From assembly GCF_035222375.1 (NCBI RefSeq), contig NW_026946363.1, forward strand, positions 1,240,001-1,304,000: DNA of 64,000 nt, read 5' to 3'. The DNA comes from Podospora pseudocomata. Lineage: Eukaryota; Ascomycota; Sordariomycetes; Sordariales; Podosporaceae. A program made the position numbers and the translations under genes. The stretch's first letter is position 1; every line of letters starts with the position of its first letter. The notes below the pieces were generated by a model. The model did no database searches, had not been told where the DNA came from, and saw only the letters and a program-made list of their open reading frames with translations. Shown one piece after another: positions 1 through 10,815 of the stretch.

Positions 1-270
1 AACACTCAATATGGTTACATACAACCCGCCCCACTCCAGATTCGACATGCATTGACAGAAACAAGACACAGGCAAAAGCAACAATGAGCATTAATCTATT
101 GCATCGACGATACAGAAAACCAATCCTTCATGGTATATTAACCACCCATTTCAGCCCGTGCTGTTTCCATGGGCGAATCTCTCCCAAACAATCCCAAACT
201 CCACGCCCAATTCCAAGTTCATAACCTTTCCGAACCCCGACCACACCTCTCATCAGCCAGCACATCAAGA

Positions 271-1214
271 TCAAATCCCCACCGTATGGCTCAACACCTT
301 CGCGGCTAACTGACTAAGAAGCCTTGCTCGATCCGCCTGTGGCAGTTCCTGCACACAATCACAAACATCTCAGTAGCTGTCACTTATGCTCGCTCTCCAT
401 GGATGAAGTCAACCCCAGCAGCACTCACCTGAAAGACCGCATACACACTCTTCCCCTTGGCATCCCTCACCGCGCCGAGCCTGTTGCCAGCCACAGCACC
501 AGCAACCATACCAGGTACATTGGCCATAATAAACCCTAGCGCGCCACCACTGATACCGCCCAGCGTGCCCCAAAACTTGCCCGTCGGCCTGTTGTTGTGC
601 GACGGATCGGCCATGCCCTCCTCCCGGAGCATCTCTTCGAAGACATCGGCGAACTGCTCATTCTCAGCTTGCTGGCGAGATTCTTCCTGGTTGTGCTGGT
701 TTTTGGCGCCCTGGCTTTGGTTGGTGAAGAAGTTCCAGGCCCAGGAGTAGAAGTTTGGCTGCTGTCCTTGCTGTTGCTGGTCGGAAGCGGACTCTTCGGC
801 GTCGGCGAAGGGGTCGAAGCCGCCGGGCGTGGGGCGGGAGGAGCTGGGGCCGGAGAAGAGTTTGCGCTGGGCGTCGTATTCGCGGCGGCGGGTGGGATCG
901 GAGAGGGTGTAGTATGCGTCGTTGACGAGCTGAAATTTGCGGGTTCGTTCGGGACGGTCAGGGTGGTCGGCCGGGATGCGGTCGGGGTGGGTTTTTAAGG
1001 CAGCGCTGGGGGGGTTGTTAGTTGGGGAGATATGATGGTGGTGAGTAGGATAGGTTACCGTTTATAGGCATCGCGGATCTGGGTGGTGGAGGCGGTTTCT
1101 GGGACCTCGAGGATGGCATCTATAGCGGTAGGTATGGTAAGTCAACAGTTATGAGTTCGTGGAATATAGGCTTGACTGACAGTAGTTGGGAGGCCGGCCG
1201 GCTTTTGCTGCCAT
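271..1214 (-). CDS. J-domain (DnaJ/Hsp40-like) co-chaperone with C-terminal glycine-rich region
   Basis: Four exons join in phase: 1181-1214, 1059-1119, 429-1005 and 271-348 (249 aa). The ATG at 1212-1214 opens MAAKAGRPPNYYAILEVPET, the start of a J domain, and the HPD tripeptide that stimulates Hsp70 ATPase lies at residues 38-40 (THPDRIP). After the J domain (about residues 10-85) come a Ser/Pro/Gln linker, a Phe/Trp-rich stretch and a glycine-spaced hydrophobic segment (GGISGGALGFIMANVPGMVA) resembling a glycine zipper or membrane-associating helix. There is no zinc-finger region, so it is not a type I DnaJ. Introns are 61, 53 and 80 bp with GT..AG ends. Family identity as a J protein is secure. 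The Hsp70 partner and compartment are not determined, and the glycine-rich tail hints at membrane association. Confidence 0.9.
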
Positions 1215-2573
1215 TTTGATAAGATGCGGGGGTCAGATGTCTAACGGTGCCGATGGGTACAAGAGAGCAAGCAGATGAACAAAGGCAATCTAGGTTTGGA
1301 TTTTTGTCTCGGAGACTCTTGTCTGGCCAGGCTTTCCCAAGAGTTGGTTGCTACATGCAAAATCACTAGGACAAGTCTATCTTCAATCGAAGAGAGAGCG
1401 CGAAAGTGGGATGGTGGAACGAGAGTTGGATACGTCATCTGTGGCGTCGAAATGTGGCTTTTTTGAACCAACCCTTGTCCAGCCGTCCCCCGCATTCTCA
1501 GGGGACGCGAATCAGTGGGTCTGGGTCACAGGCAGTTCTAGCCCCTTGTGCCCCTCTATACGGAGCATCGCTATCTCCCATGATCAGCACATTGTTTTCT
1601 TGGGTGTATCGACGAGAAAAATCGCCAGCCTCTTGCTCAAGGCTAATTCTCTTTTATTGGATATCCAGTGAGGTATAAATGGAGAGGCAGGAAGCAATAG
1701 GCAAGGAATGGCCGACAGGGTCTGGAATCACCCCGCGTGTCACCAATTCATTGGACGGCCTGGCGGAGTGACTGGACGTGTAGCCGCTTTCCTCGCCCGT
1801 TTCAGGTCGGCTGGCCTCTGACGCATGACTGCTCTGGGGAAGGCGAGCTGTGTGACTGCCCAACCAGGCACTCGATTTTGAGCCCAGAGCTGCAATAGAA
1901 CCTCAACGTGGAGGTGATGGACGCTGTTTTTGGTCTCTTGGAGCCTAACAAGCCGTCCTACTCGGCCAGGATCGGAAGTTTTTTTTGTTCACCTGCGTCA
2001 CAGAGCTCAACAGTTTGATGACAACCCCTCCACTGCTTCATCTGATCCCGAATGCCTGGAAAGCCCCACCGGTGATTTTCTCTATATATCGGACCACCTG
2101 CGGAGACATTTCCTCAGGGCCTCTTGCTCTGTGTCCTCGATTAGCAGCTCCGAGTTACCTGAAGTCTCCAAGAGCTTATTCTAAACGTGTGCCCTTCCAC
2201 GCGTCATCGTTGTACAAGCACACGCTGCCTCGAAGCACGTCCCCCACCACCACCTTACCCGCAGGCGTGCTATCATACTTGCAAATTCCAGCAAAGTGTC
2301 GATTATCAAGACAGTTAGCTTAGACAATAAAGAGACGAGTTGCAACAATCCAGAGTTCTTTTCTATCCGCAGACTTTCTGACTCTAATCCACACCATCTC
2401 TGTGGCATCCCTGCCTGTTGAGTACGCAACAGTCAAGATATCATACACACCACACGGCCAGGATTAATCTTGTGTTAAATCTGCCACTCAAGTAAACGAC
2501 AGCAAGAAGCCTCTCTTGGTTATTATCCTGCTAACATTTCGTACAGACTTCAAAACAGTCATCATCTCCAACA
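1215..2573. other. Intergenic, no gene seen
   Basis: This is the divergent promoter interval between the J-domain gene (-) and the Gln-rich gene (+). It holds only short open frames with no family resemblance. The last 100 bp are A/C-rich, like a fungal 5' leader. Confidence 0.5.
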
Positions 2574-3620
2574 ATGGCGGCAGTATACCAAGACATCTAC
2601 TCTGAAGACGAGCTCTCCATGCTCCTAGCTCGTCAGTTGAACTTCAACAATCCCTTACCAGCACAACCAGAGCAAGTCCTAGAACCCGTGGCCGTCGCAG
2701 CGCCACAACCAGTCCAGGCTCCCAAGATAGTGTACATCTCCCAGCACTACAACCACTCGGCAGCCCACCTGGCCAAACAAAAGGAGCAACAGCAACAACA
2801 ACAAGAAACCCCAGCCCGACCCTCCTCGGAGCCCCCCCAAAGCGAACACGCGGCCATCGAACGTGTCCTCCGTGAATACTCGGTCGATTCAACCAACCTC
2901 TCCCCCGCCCAGTTCCACCTCTTCAAAACCGTCGACGACCCCCAACGCATGCACTTGATCGAACTCTGGCGCGCCTGCCCCCCACCCCCCCAACACCCCT
3001 CAGATGTTGACTACAACTCCACCACCTCCCTAGACCAGGAAGAAGCACTCGCTCGAATGCGCTGGGAGCAGGCCCAGCAAGACGAAATGGAAGCCGAACT
3101 CCAGGCTCAGCTCGAGCACGAGTACCAGATCCAAATGGAGGAGCAGCAACGACAGCAACAACAAGGGCAGCGACAGCAGGAAATGATCATCTCGTTGGAT
3201 GGGACCCCCTTGACGCCAGTTCAGGTGGGAGATGGTAGGTGGATCCAGACGACGGCAGAGTATGGGGATATGGAACCTTACATGGCGACTGGGTATCAGG
3301 AGGAGCTGGCGAGACGTGAGTATGAAGAATCTGCTAGGCGGGCGCTACTTTTGGCTGAGCCATATGAAAAGGACATGATGAGCGGGCCGTACAGCCAGTT
3401 TGGGCCTGCGCTCGTCCAACCAGGGGGTGTCATCGGTACTGGGACGGGTGGTAATAGCGAGGCTAAGAGGGCGACGGACCCGGTGTACAAGTCCGTCGGG
3501 GTGGACTGGGCGGCAATTCGGAGGAGGGAGGAGGAGTACCAGATGAGCATGTCGGAGCAGTATGGGAGGTTGATGCTGGCTAGGGGGGTGGAGGATGAGG
3601 AGGATGAGGAGATGTTGTGA
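2574..3620 (+). CDS. Gln/Glu-rich protein of unknown function
   Basis: Single exon, 348 aa, starting at an ATG in good context (acaATGGC). I do not recognise the family. The first 25 residues are acidic and hydrophobic (YQDIYSEDELSMLLARQL). A Gln tract follows near residues 72-80, then a conserved-looking segment (about residues 95-135, with LREYSVDSTNLSPAQFHLF), a long Gln/Glu-rich helical region with probable coiled coil (about 160-205), and an acidic end (EDEEDEEML). No signal peptide or membrane segment is visible. Codon use is typical of neighbouring genes. Low-complexity Gln and Glu runs suggest a nuclear or cytoplasmic scaffold, but that is inference only. Confidence 0.8.
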   Translation: MAAVYQDIYSEDELSMLLARQLNFNNPLPAQPEQVLEPVAVAAPQPVQAPKIVYISQHYNHSAAHLAKQKEQQQQQQETPARPSSEPPQSEHAAIERVLREYSVDSTNLSPAQFHLFKTVDDPQRMHLIELWRACPPPPQHPSDVDYNSTTSLDQEEALARMRWEQAQQDEMEAELQAQLEHEYQIQMEEQQRQQQQGQRQQEMIISLDGTPLTPVQVGDGRWIQTTAEYGDMEPYMATGYQEELARREYEESARRALLLAEPYEKDMMSGPYSQFGPALVQPGGVIGTGTGGNSEAKRATDPVYKSVGVDWAAIRRREEEYQMSMSEQYGRLMLARGVEDEEDEEML

Positions 3621-4249
3621 GTTTTGATTACGTTGAGATATTGGTATGTGGCTCGGGTTCCGGGTCGGGAAAGAGTTCTGTCGGTCATCGGATCTCGGAG
3701 GAGGGACTGTGATGGATCTTGCATAAGCATTGTTTGTGGCGATTGGTGTTGATTTATTAGAATGCAGAAGATGGCGAGCTGAATCTGATCATTTGATATC
3801 GAAGAGTATGTGAGGGTTGCTGGCTGGGTCAGTGGCTTGTTTGTGATACTTGATCGTTGCAAATGGATTGGTTTGGTTGAGCGAGCTGTGCCTTTCGACG
3901 GACCGGGACCAGGAACCCAGAGCTGAAGTCGAAGCCTGTCAGGAGGGTAAACTGGAGTACTCCGCTCGGTCAACGACACAGAGGTTCTTGCCTCATAGGA
4001 ACTTTGGCCTTGGTCTTGGCTGATGGTGGCTTGACTTGAAGACGAAGCTACCTTGCCTTCTTGATTCGGATGTTCAGTTTGAGGCAAAAAATTGTTCATG
4101 TCTGAAAGCAATCGGAGGCGAGATGTCGAGACATAAAAGCACAGGATTTGAAGGCTTCGCACATTTTGAATAACCAAACTAGTTACCTCTCTGCTATTGT
4201 TTTGTGTACTTTTCAGACAGCGTCGCCAACCCTGTACACCTGCAACAAA
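3621..4249. other. Intergenic, no gene seen
   Basis: This is the 3' flank of the Gln-rich gene and promoter of the first tandem secreted-protein gene. A long minus-strand open frame crosses it, but it is low-complexity and antisense to the upstream gene, so I do not call it. Confidence 0.4.
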
Positions 4250-4953
4250 ATGGTTCGCCTTCTAGCTATTTTCTTTTCCGCTCTTACATTCATGGGCGTA
4301 TCTGCGCAAACACCAGGAACAACCGGCCAATATGTTCTCGACACTATCGCCGCACTGCAAGCCAACGCTACCAAACTTCAGATCGAGGCACAGAAGCTCA
4401 ATTCTCTTAGCTGTGCCCAGTATCTCACTCGCACTGGTCCCTTCACAGCGATTCTTCCAATCTTGGAGGACATCAAGGCCGGTTTGCTTGTCGCTAATCC
4501 AGTGATGCGCTCACTCACCCCCCTGAACGATTCAGTCTGCACTTCAGCCGACTTCGCAGTCTCTACAAGCATTACAGCCAAGCTTGGAGGGGTGACGTCG
4601 TCTTTCGTACGCAGTCTTACCAGGCTGAGCGGCAAGGGACAGCTCAATGCCTGCTCCCTAGTCCCGTCTGCTGCACAGGCTATTCGCACGCCTCTGGAGC
4701 AGTTGAGCATTGTTGTTCTGGTGAGTTGATTCTCAATACACCTTTTCTTGTCCGGTTTCAACGATCACTAGTAAATACGCATCACTTATCGGAAGCAGCG
4801 CTAACCTTGTTACAATCACAGGAGTTTTACCTCAGTATATTTCCACTCACACCTTTCCAGGGAGACCCGCAGGCAGTGCAATACAATACGGTTCAGGAGT
4901 TGCTTGCTCTTGCTATTGCGGCGTATTCTCCGGTTGTTGGAATTCTTCCGTAA
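4250..4953 (+). CDS. Small secreted protein, tandem family copy 1
   Basis: Two exons, 4250-4720 and 4822-4953 (intron 101 bp, phase 0), give 200 aa. The N terminus MVRLLAIFFSALTFMGVSAQ is a clear signal peptide with a likely cut after VSA. The mature protein is helical, with a cysteine in LNSLSCAQY and another in LNACSLV that align with the Cys pair of copies 3 and 5; a third, in NDSVCTSA, is private to this copy. The second exon encodes about 43 cysteine-free residues. Copies 3 and 5 share the exon structure and the intron position. The overall plan (signal peptide, repeated amphipathic helices, about 180 residues) weakly resembles the HsbA hydrophobic-surface-binding family, but I cannot confirm this. 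It is probably an extracellular or cell-wall protein. Confidence 0.82.
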
Positions 4954-5439
4954 ATCAAAACATCGGCATATGGCGAGGGAAGGATATTGATTGTAACTAC
5001 ACGCTTCCATGGCATTCTAGCCACATAGGGGGTACATTGAGTACCCAGTTAACATAGTGAAAGCGAAATATTATTTGCCATCTTTATTATCACAATGCTT
5101 TGTCTTAACCGTGGAATTGGCCAATCTTTGGAAGGCGCTGCCCTCCTACCTACCTGCTTACCTGGGTAGTTTGTCCGCTCTCCCATGTGGGATGATGCTC
5201 GCCACGGCCAACCAACAACACTTCCACAGCATGTTGGGGATTGACCTCTTATTTCCACGCCAAAACTTTATCCGACACTATTTTGCGCCTTTTCTTCAAG
5301 GTACACAAGAGACGGGAGTCACTAGCGTTATTCATGCGGTCGATGATGGGAAATCTGCAAAGATCTGTCCCGGATGTCTGCAATCGCCCTCCAGCGTCTT
5401 GGTGGCTTCGGAAAGGAAAGTTCCAGGCCCGAATAAATC

Positions 5440-5860
5440 ATGATCGTGTGCATATCTACTTTCTCGCATTCGGCTGTTGTCATCACAAGTGCCCTATCGA
5501 AAGCCTCGCCAGATGCCCAACAACCTACGTTCTCGACAGCATCGCGGCTTTACAAGGCGACACCACCAGACTTGAAGCTCCCAACACTTTCAGCTGCCCT
5601 CTTTACCTGCCTAGGTATGTTATCAGACAAGGGACCTTTACCAAAGTTATCCCTGTCGTGAAATATTTGGAACACTGCTCGTTTCCGGCCCAACAATCAA
5701 CACTTTCAGGCCCTTGAACGAAACGATCCCGGCCGGTCTGGCGAGATCCCAAGAGATCTTAAGGGTCATACGGCCTGCACCACCTACCTTTCCAGGAACC
5801 TCGAGTCAAAGGTACCTAGGAAAGCATCAAATATTCGCAGGTTGGGTAGGCTTCTGTCCC
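5440..5860 (+). pseudogene. Decayed tandem copy 2 of the small secreted protein family
   Basis: Pieces of the family pattern survive in more than one reading frame. An ATG with a leader-like stretch ending in KASPDAQQ matches the QASPNAQ start of copy 3. In another frame, TTYVLDSIAALQGDTTRLE matches YVLDTIAALQANATKLQ of copy 1, followed by FTKVIPVVKYLE, which matches the FTAILPILEDIK stretch. Then PLNETIPAGLARSQE corresponds to PLNATIPAEEEAGKE of copy 5. The order is collinear with the intact copies but the frame is not continuous, and no second exon was found. It is a host gene copy that has lost its coding capacity. Confidence 0.75.
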
Positions 5861-6181
5861 ACACACACTCAAAGCCACCAATTCGAGGTTTTCGTCTATG
5901 GTGGTCACGGGTGCATCCTTTGAGATACCCACAGATCTACCAACCGGCTCGGTGGCTTTCGTGAGACTTCAGCCCGGCCAGTAGAGTCTTTTGCTTAGCG
6001 AATTGTGCCCCCCCAACAGTATGAGGGGATACTGACTGATAGAGGGCCCTTTCTCCAGTCTCCAGTGGCGAGGTTGGTAAGGTATGTCGGGAAACCTGAT
6101 TTCATGTCTCAAGAATTTCAGAAGAGGTGAACATCGAATACTGGGCAGATCGACTACTGATTCGAGAGTCTGCGATGCGTC

Positions 6182-6187
6182 TATAAG
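6182..6187 (+). promoter_or_regulatory. TATA-like element of tandem copy 3
   Basis: TATAAG lies about 140 bp upstream of the ATG at 6322 and is the only TATA-like hexamer close to that start. It is assigned by position only. Confidence 0.35.
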
Positions 6188-6321
6188 AAGCCTTAGACCT
6201 CTTGATACAACCGACTGCTTCACTTCTGTGGATCACAACGAATTGAAACATCATCCTATCGACAATTTCACGGGACCGACTTATTCTGCCTTCGCCTTCC
6301 GCAGTAACCCCCCAAGCAAAG

Positions 6322-7001
6322 ATGATCCGTCTTTTGACTGTTTTCTTGTCTGCCCTTGCCGCCGTGGGCTGTGTCTCAGCACAGGCGTCCCCAAACGCGC
6401 AAACTGCGGTCGACAAGACTCAGGAATACTTCAACGAAGCTCTTGCTCTCCGAGCTCAGACTGATGAAATCGGTACTCTCAGCTGTGCTCAGTACGCCGT
6501 GAACATGGGGCCCTACACCAAGATTGTGCCCACTTTGGAAAGGATCAAGGGAATCTTCGATGCCTACAAGCAAATTGTCAACTTTCAGCCTCCACTGAAC
6601 CTCAATATTCCGGAAGAGGCCGCCGCAGGCAACAAGACTGTATACTTCCTGGGTGCGGCAACCATCGAAATTGGTACAGCCTTCGACAGAATGACCAAGA
6701 CGGGGACAGCTAATCTTTGCACTCTCCCGATGCTGGGAACTAAGATCAAGAAGGCTTTGCAGGATGTGAAGGCGGTTTCTAGGGTAAGCTGTTTTACCCT
6801 CGTCCCATTATTTTCCTCGGTGTTTTTGGGAAGTGTGGACAATGTGCTGACAGGGGTTTCTCAACTTTTATGTAGCCGTTTTACTTGTCCCTTGCGTCTT
6901 TTCATCCTACTGCAGAACGGAATATTGGAGGATTATTGTTCACTTTCGAGAGCAATATTGAGGCAGCCATCCAGGTTTATTCAAGCCCTATTCCAGTTTG
7001 A
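6322..7001 (+). CDS. Small secreted protein, tandem family copy 3
   Basis: Exons 6322-6783 and 6876-7001 (intron 92 bp, phase 0) give 195 aa. The signal peptide is MIRLLTVFLSALAAVGCVSA. The mature part contains the family landmarks: two conserved cysteines (GTLSCAQYA and ANLCTLP), the GP(Y/F)TKIVPTLERIK block, and PLNLNIPEE before a VYFLGAATIEIGTAFDRM helix. Splicing replaces an intronic read-through and gives an exon-2 peptide starting PFYLSLASFHP and ending SSPIPV, which aligns with PFYYEVRNYVP of copy 5 over 41 residues. Copies 3 and 5 have identical total length and intron position, so they are the closest pair. The function is unknown; it is probably extracellular. Confidence 0.83.
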
Positions 7002-7561
7002 TCGATAATTGTATGGGCGCGGAAAAGCATATAGGGTGGTGGGGGGTGACAGGCGGGACACGAGACTTTAGGCTGTTAGACCTTTCGTTGCAGTTTTCGT
7101 TTCATATAAATTGCCTTCAAGGGGCCATTACCTGATAATATCTTGACAAACTGCCCAACCACGTTGTAGGTCTCTTTTTGCTTGCGAATTAAGACAATCA
7201 CCAAAGTTAAGGTACCTATCCAACACAGCAGGTTGATGTCCGTGTCATTCCAACACATTAGATCGAATTCGGGGCCGAATCAGACCTCTTAGCACGCAAA
7301 TAGACTTGTGATAGTGACGATGGCAAAATCAGTGGTGTTCGTCTCTGTACCAGGAATCATGGCTGGGGACTGGCCTTGCTCTAGGGTAGTCATTGAAGGG
7401 ATTTCAAATGGGCTTCAGTCTGTGTTACCCCAGGCGGGACTTTCGCTCTGAAGTGTCTTTCATGGTGCGATAACTGCCAGGTACCTAGAATTCGGGCCGA
7501 AAATCGAAGGGCGTCAGCCACTCAATAAGACTGACCTGGCGGCTATGACCGCTAAGCTATC

Positions 7562-7720
7562 TTGACTTATATTGGCAGAGCAACTCTCCAAGTGAACGAC
7601 GCTTTGGATGCCATGATCGAGCTAGGAGGCTTGATTAATCTCTGTACTGTTGCCCCAAACCTTGGAAAGGGGATGAGTGATGTCTTGAAGGAAGTTCAGA
7701 TCTACGTTTCGATGAGTCTT
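7562..7720 (+). pseudogene. Fragment of a tandem-family gene (copy 4, decayed)
   Basis: A short stretch reads TYIGRATLQVNDALDAMIELGGLINLCTV followed by MSDVLKEVQ, matching VYFLGAATIEIGTAFDRM...ANLCTLP...LQDVKAV of copy 3, including the second conserved cysteine. Neither the signal-peptide end nor the first cysteine block is recognisable upstream, where several stops occur, and no usable donor follows. It represents only the middle part of a former gene copy. Its spacing fits the 1-1.2 kb periodicity of the array. Confidence 0.65.
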
Positions 7721-8622
7721 CACAGATACTTTCGTGCACCATTGAGAAATCCACAGAGAACCCCAGCTGGACATGGAAAGGTTCCTGCGGTCTTGCAGCC
7801 AACATCATCGAGGATGTTGATATTTTCTTGTTGTATAGGGCCTCATAATGGTACAATAAACCGATGGCTGACCTCCCGACGGCAAAGGGGGGTGATAAAG
7901 ACGCATGGATACTGACTGGTTTTAGAACACAAAACTCTCCTGACTTCCATGTTATTTCGCTAGTAATGTCTAAGCCGCTAATGCTGTACAAACCTCTTCT
8001 GTCAGTGACATCTACATACATACTTTCGTGCCGAAACAACTCACAGCCGGCTTTTTCTCGCTTAAGTGAGTCGGTGGCGGCTTTTGTGATACTTGATTAC
8101 GAGTGATCTATTAGTCTGGTGAGCAATCGCCTCTTCGCGAGAGAAGTAGAGTTCGATTTACGGAAGTTGAGACCAGAATTGAAAAGCGGAAAGAAGGATC
8201 ATCGTGCGTGGGAGAAGTGTTACGGCTGCTGAATGCTTGGATTCCCACCACATTGCACCTTCCACTTGGGATAAGCAGCCACTTGATCATAGAGATCAAG
8301 ACTGCACAGATAATTGGCTTTGATTATGACTTGTGTGGCTTACTTGGTGTTGCACCATTGATTTGGAGTGATGATATCGGAAGTGGGAAGTTTCGGATGA
8401 GGGCAGGAGCCCCAGAGGCGTCGGAAACGAGAAGTCTCGGATGATGCGTCTTGTATCATCTTACCTGACTGATGGATAACCAGACGCCCGATGGATCTCA
8501 AAGATGGCCAACAATAAATACCTGGACTCACCTGTTTCTATGCCTTCTTCTTTTGTCAGTAGGGTATTCTTAAGCCAGCACGCCGTGCGTTTTTTTTTTC
8601 TTTCACATCAAAAAACCTCAAG
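7721..8622. other. Intergenic, no gene seen
   Basis: This is spacer between decayed copy 4 and copy 5. There is no coding signal. The last 50 bp contain a T-rich run just upstream of copy 5's start, plausibly its leader. Confidence 0.4.
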
Positions 8623-9298
8623 ATGGTTTCAATTTCAACCCTTTTGATCTCCGCCATCACCGCTGTAAGCGTCTCAGCACAGGCACCAGCCGAAGCCCAA
8701 GACACCATCACAAGGGTCTACAATTACTGGACTGATGCACTAGAGCTCCGAAGAGAAGTGGGGCAGGTCAATGACCTCAGTTGTCTCCTGTACACTCTCT
8801 TCGGGACGGGACCACTAGCAAAAGTCATCCCTATTCTGGATCGAGTTACAGCAAACTTTCTGGAGACTTCGCGGGCCGTCGTCACCCTTGAACCACTCAA
8901 TGCCACCATTCCGGCCGAGGAAGAGGCTGGAAAGGAGATTGATAGCTACGTGGCCAAAGGGACCATCGAAATCACCGGGGCGTTTAGCAGGTTATCTACA
9001 GCGAGTACCGTCAACCCGTGCACTATCCCGGGCCTTGGGTCTGCAACCCTCACGGCTTTGAGGAATCTGAAAGTGGAGTCTCAGGTATTTTTCCACTCTC
9101 ACTTCCTGTCCCTCCTCTCTTCCTGATTTTTGGTAGCTGTCTGTTTCATGCTGACTCTCGAAATTCTTTTAGCCATTCTACTACGAAGTTCGAAATTATG
9201 TCCCTGCCCGGGCAGTCGAGATCGAACGTAATCTGGTCCTCTTCATGAATTCTATTGATGCCGTCATCGCAGAATTCGGAAGTGTCATTGACACCTGA
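8623..9298 (+). CDS. Small secreted protein, tandem family copy 5
   Basis: Exons 8623-9084 and 9173-9298 (intron 88 bp, phase 0, acceptor TTTTAG) give 195 aa. The signal peptide is MVSISTLLISAITAVSVSA. Cysteines in VNDLSCLLY and VNPCTIP correspond to those of copy 3. The GPLAKVIPILDRV block, PLNATIPAEEEAG and the GTIEITGAFSRL helix keep the family order, and exon 2 encodes PFYYEVRNYVP followed by a 30-residue helix. The residues around the cysteines and the exon junction are the best conserved; the rest has diverged strongly. The function is unknown. It is secreted, by inference from the leader. Confidence 0.83.
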
Positions 9299-9753
9299 TG
9301 TGCAAAACATGTTTTATATGGACTGGAGTATAACCGGTTTGCTTTTCGTTCAATTCTGGTCTTTTGGATGTCAGTATTTCTTTATCTCGAAATTGGGTTA
9401 TTTTGTCGGATGAAATTCGTTACCATCTGACATGTGGGTGTTATCATTTTTCCGGTTTCCTTCTCTTCACAGTTGTGGGATGTCTTGTATTAAAAGGGAT
9501 GCACAAAGATTATTTGAATAAGCAGCTATATACAAGAAAACACCTTCCTTTAAAGCACTCCCAAGTGTGCTTTCATCTTCTGCCCACGACATTCGAGTCT
9601 GCTCTGTCATTCTTGACATCAACTGGAGCTCGATCATGCAAGGAGCAATCTTCTCTCATCTGCCCACACCCGCTGAGGGAAGACTGTTAGCACCCCCCCC
9701 AAATTTAGTACGGCGAATTCGGCCTCTCGACTACCGCTCTTAACAGAAGCTCA
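9299..9753. other. Intergenic, no gene seen
   Basis: This is the 3' flank of tandem copy 5. It is A/T-rich with no supported coding region. Confidence 0.4.
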
Positions 9754-10030
9754 ATATGCATGCGTCTTGTGCTCCTTCCACAGAAACCAGTTTACCTCTA
9801 TGGTCGCCTGCTTCTCAATGCTGTTGTAGACAGTCACGTCTCCTCGGCCTCGTCCCGAGTAATTGCCTTTGTAGAACTGCCCAGTCAGGAAAACTGAATT
9901 GGTGCTGCTTTCAGGTTGCCACTTGGGTGCAACTGACACACGGTCAGGTTGGTGTCCAAGATGCTGGCCACCTTCCTTCTGCCAAGCATTCCACCTTGCC
10001 AACTGTCAAAATTCAATTTGTTGTTGACTG
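9754..10030 (-). pseudogene. Possible C-terminal gene remnant, family not recognised
   Basis: On the minus strand an open stretch ends at a stop near 9754 and reads like genuine protein: APKWQPESSTNSVFLTGQFY, then RGDVTVYNSIEKQATIEVNW, then FLWKEHKTHAY. The alternating hydrophobic residues (DVTVYN, ATIEVNWFLW) look like beta strands. Upstream (higher coordinates) the sequence turns A/T-rich and I find no convincing start or further exons, so this may be the 3' end of a decayed gene or a last exon whose partners I missed. I do not recognise the family. Confidence 0.3.
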
Positions 10031-10815
10031 TGATTAATTAACCCACTGAACTACCACTGCACAATCCAAACCAAAGGCCGCGTGTTTAACCTAACTTAGC
10101 TTATGTGATTTATTGCTTGTGCCTGCCTTGAATCGGTAACCATCAATAAAACATCCAATATTTGATGGTTGACTTTTTGATGTATGCAACTGCATGCCTA
10201 ACTTCTCATTGCAGGGGACCTTTGCCCGCATGATATGTGCATCCACAAGGTTGCCCGACATATTGTGGCCCGTTACGATAGGCTACTTGCTACCACTATA
10301 AGCTGCGCTGCCACTGGGCAGTGCAGAAAGAGCCTCATCTCTCGTCCCACTTTGCCATCTGAAATCGTCGGCCAGCTGAGAAGAACGTACGTATGAAACC
10401 ATTCATTCAAAACCTTCATTTTAGAACAAGTCAACTTTGTTCGTCATTTTCAATGAATAACATTTGTCTGATTGTGGCTATCTCGCATGGATGTCATTGA
10501 GGACCGGTGATAGGCAAAACATGACATTGAAACCAAAAATGAGAATACTCCAGCCCTGTAAGTAGTCGTGATCTGAAGGATGGCTGGGGTCGGGTACTGA
10601 TTTGCTTCAAGCCTTGGGAGGGAGGGAATGGACAACAAGCACATCTAATTTTAGCCCCGAAAGTGTAAGTCAATCTTCTGTCTCATTTGATGCCACTGTC
10701 GAGTGTTTGGGTGAGCTAACCAAAACTCCCAGATCAATCTTCCCCAACAGTGTTATGTGTGAGTGCTCCCATATTTTTTTCATGATAGCAACATGGTGTC
10801 TAAACTCCATTCCAG

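Noticed and set aside
3296-4177. 293-codon minus-strand open frame between the Gln-rich gene and the secreted array
   Set aside because: It overlaps the 3' end of a plausible gene on the other strand, and its translation is Ser/Thr/Pro low-complexity without conserved features.
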